Of a DNA stretch of 26,731 bases, positions 25,466 to 26,731 are shown in pieces. Source of the DNA: a virus. Made by a program: the position numbers and the translations under genes. Location of the stretch: IMG/VR virus record IMGVR_UViG_3300030098_006179, positions 1 through 26,731 of that record; one strand, given 5' to 3'. The notes below the pieces were generated by a model, which saw only the letters and a program-made list of their open reading frames with translations, was not told the DNA's origin and made no database searches. Position 1 is the stretch's first letter, and each line of letters starts with the position of its first letter.

Positions 25466-26731
25466 TGTGGTATTGTCCAGACAAATATAAAAAAGAAACA
25501 CCCAATATAAATCAAGACTTAATGAAGCTTGAAGGATTTTTGCACGATAAAGAAGCAAAGATATCTTTAGCTAAATTTTTAAGATATAATTTAGCTTTTA
25601 CTACAGAATTAATTTCTGGTATTAAATTAGCACCATTTCAAGAGGTCACGCTTAAAGGTTTTTTTAATAGAAACTTTTCGATGTGTGTTTGGGGTCGTGG
25701 CTGTGGTAAATCATTTATAGCTGCAGTTTATTGTTTCTTACAATGTATTTTTGTTCCAAAAACAAAGATTCTAATAGCTGGCCCGACTTTTAGAACGGCT
25801 AGGTTTATTTTTGAGAATTTAGAAAAGTTTGTAGACTCAAAGGGCGCAGAATTACTAAAACAATGTTTTGGAGCAAAGTCAAAAAGAAACGATCAGTTTA
25901 AATGGGATATAAATGGAGGCACAATTACAGCTATTCCATTAAGTGGAGAAAAAATTCGTGGTTTCCGTGCAAACGTTCTAGTGCTTGACGAGTACCTTCT
26001 TCTTCCAGAAGAAACAATTAAAACAGTTTTAATGCCGTTCTTGGTAGCACCACAAGATATGGCTGATAGAATTAAAATTAGAGAGATGGAAGACAAGCTA
26101 ATTAAAAAAGGAGCCATGAAAGAAAATGAAAGAATGGAGTTTAAAAACAATTCTAAAATGATCGCGCTTTCTTCTGCTAGTTATACATTTGAAAATTTAT
26201 ATAAAACATATCAAGAATGGACGGGTAAAATTTATTCTAAAGAAGAGCTTGATGCAGATTACTTTATATCTCAAATGGGATATCAAGCTTTACCAGACGA
26301 AATGATCGACACTACAATTATTGAAGAGGCTCAGAATGGCGGGCAAAGTCATTCAAGTTTTCAGCGAGAGTATTGCGCTCAATTCACGGATGGCAGCGAT
26401 AGTTACTTTAGCGCAAAAAAAATGCACGAATGCACCATACCTGACGGAGAAACACCCACAACAAGGATTCGGGGCAAATCAGATTCAAAATATATACTTG
26501 GAATTGACCCGTCTTTTTCAAATAGTCCTACCTCTGATTATTTTGCAATGTCGATGTTGGAGTTAGATGACGAAACCAAATCTGGAACCTTAGTACATAG
26601 TTACGCTGTAGCCGGAGGAGATTTAAAAAATCATATAAGGTATTTACATTATCTAGTTAAAAACTTTAATTTAGAAATGATTATTATTGATAATGCTGGA
26701 TATCAATTTATTGACGGAGCAGTAGAATCAA
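25465..26731 (+). CDS. terL: Terminase large subunit, 3' truncated by window edge
   Basis: Open through the end of the window, 422 codons visible. ATPase: Walker A GRGCGKS (77-83), Walker B VLVLDE (171-176) with LLLPEE after it, and a coupling-motif-like SSASYTF. The C-terminal RNase H-like nuclease begins with GIDPSFSN (D348) and continues to IIIDNAG (D409); a third acidic residue would lie beyond the window. TerL packages DNA into the prohead and cuts concatemers. TAATG start shares one base with the nuclease stop, and AAGGT lies 7 nt before it. Confidence 0.9.
   Translation, partial: MWYCPDKYKKETPNINQDLMKLEGFLHDKEAKISLAKFLRYNLAFTTELISGIKLAPFQEVTLKGFFNRNFSMCVWGRGCGKSFIAAVYCFLQCIFVPKTKILIAGPTFRTARFIFENLEKFVDSKGAELLKQCFGAKSKRNDQFKWDINGGTITAIPLSGEKIRGFRANVLVLDEYLLLPEETIKTVLMPFLVAPQDMADRIKIREMEDKLIKKGAMKENERMEFKNNSKMIALSSASYTFENLYKTYQEWTGKIYSKEELDADYFISQMGYQALPDEMIDTTIIEEAQNGGQSHSSFQREYCAQFTDGSDSYFSAKKMHECTIPDGETPTTRIRGKSDSKYILGIDPSFSNSPTSDYFAMSMLELDDETKSGTLVHSYAVAGGDLKNHIRYLHYLVKNFNLEMIIIDNAGYQFIDGAVES

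Overview
The window is part of a tailed double-stranded DNA bacteriophage genome (Caudoviricetes). The evidence is a large terminase subunit running off the right edge, an SleB-type lysin, a phage sigma-like factor, PhoH, rIIB-like, Gp88-like and DUF932 proteins, two tRNAs and a tmRNA, packed among dozens of very short genes. Nearly everything lies on the plus strand. Most promoters look like ordinary bacterial sigma-70 promoters (TTGACN, 17 bp, TATTAT or TAGTAT), so early and middle genes are probably read by host RNA polymerase. The host cannot be named from the sequence.

Layout. (1) 1-6043: small genes with an rIIB-like gene, tRNA-Leu(UAA) and tRNA-Met(CAU), a small HExxH protein, and an AAA+ RuvB-like ATPase. 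(2) 6044-6645: no protein gene; a probable small RNA with its own promoter and terminator, AAATAAG repeats, a 39-bp repeat hairpin and iteron-like repeats. (3) 6646-16190: an accessory region of single-gene cassettes. It holds DUF932, Gp88-like, ArfA-like and SleB hydrolase genes plus many small unknowns, separated by seven copies of a 39-bp palindromic hairpin, by near-consensus promoters and by a second palindrome family placed at the -35 position. A densely structured stretch of about 400 nt without a gene (8725-9121) looks like a large noncoding RNA. (4) 16350-21361: a Q-rich protein, a 717-aa glycosyltransferase that resembles the glycosyltransferase part of animal collagen lysyl hydroxylases (PLOD) fused behind a GT25 domain, a Cys/Gly-rich 403-aa protein, PhoH and a HAD phosphatase. 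(5) 21382-21959: a tiny Cys-rich lipoprotein and a one-piece tmRNA. (6) 21962-22332: the only minus-strand genes, two overlapping small ones. (7) 22414-26731: a tight overlapping operon of zinc ribbon, sigma-like factor, unknown 359-aa protein, C2H2-ERCC4 nuclease and TerL.

The least ordinary points are: start codons that sit exactly 6 nt after the -10 box at about eleven genes, implying leaderless mRNAs; the two palindrome families; the candidate large RNA at 8725-9121; a tmRNA together with an ArfA-like protein, i.e. two ribosome-rescue functions in one phage; and the PLOD-like tandem glycosyltransferase, which stops where the lysyl hydroxylase domain would begin. All family assignments come from motif reading by eye and memory of the families; no database search was run.
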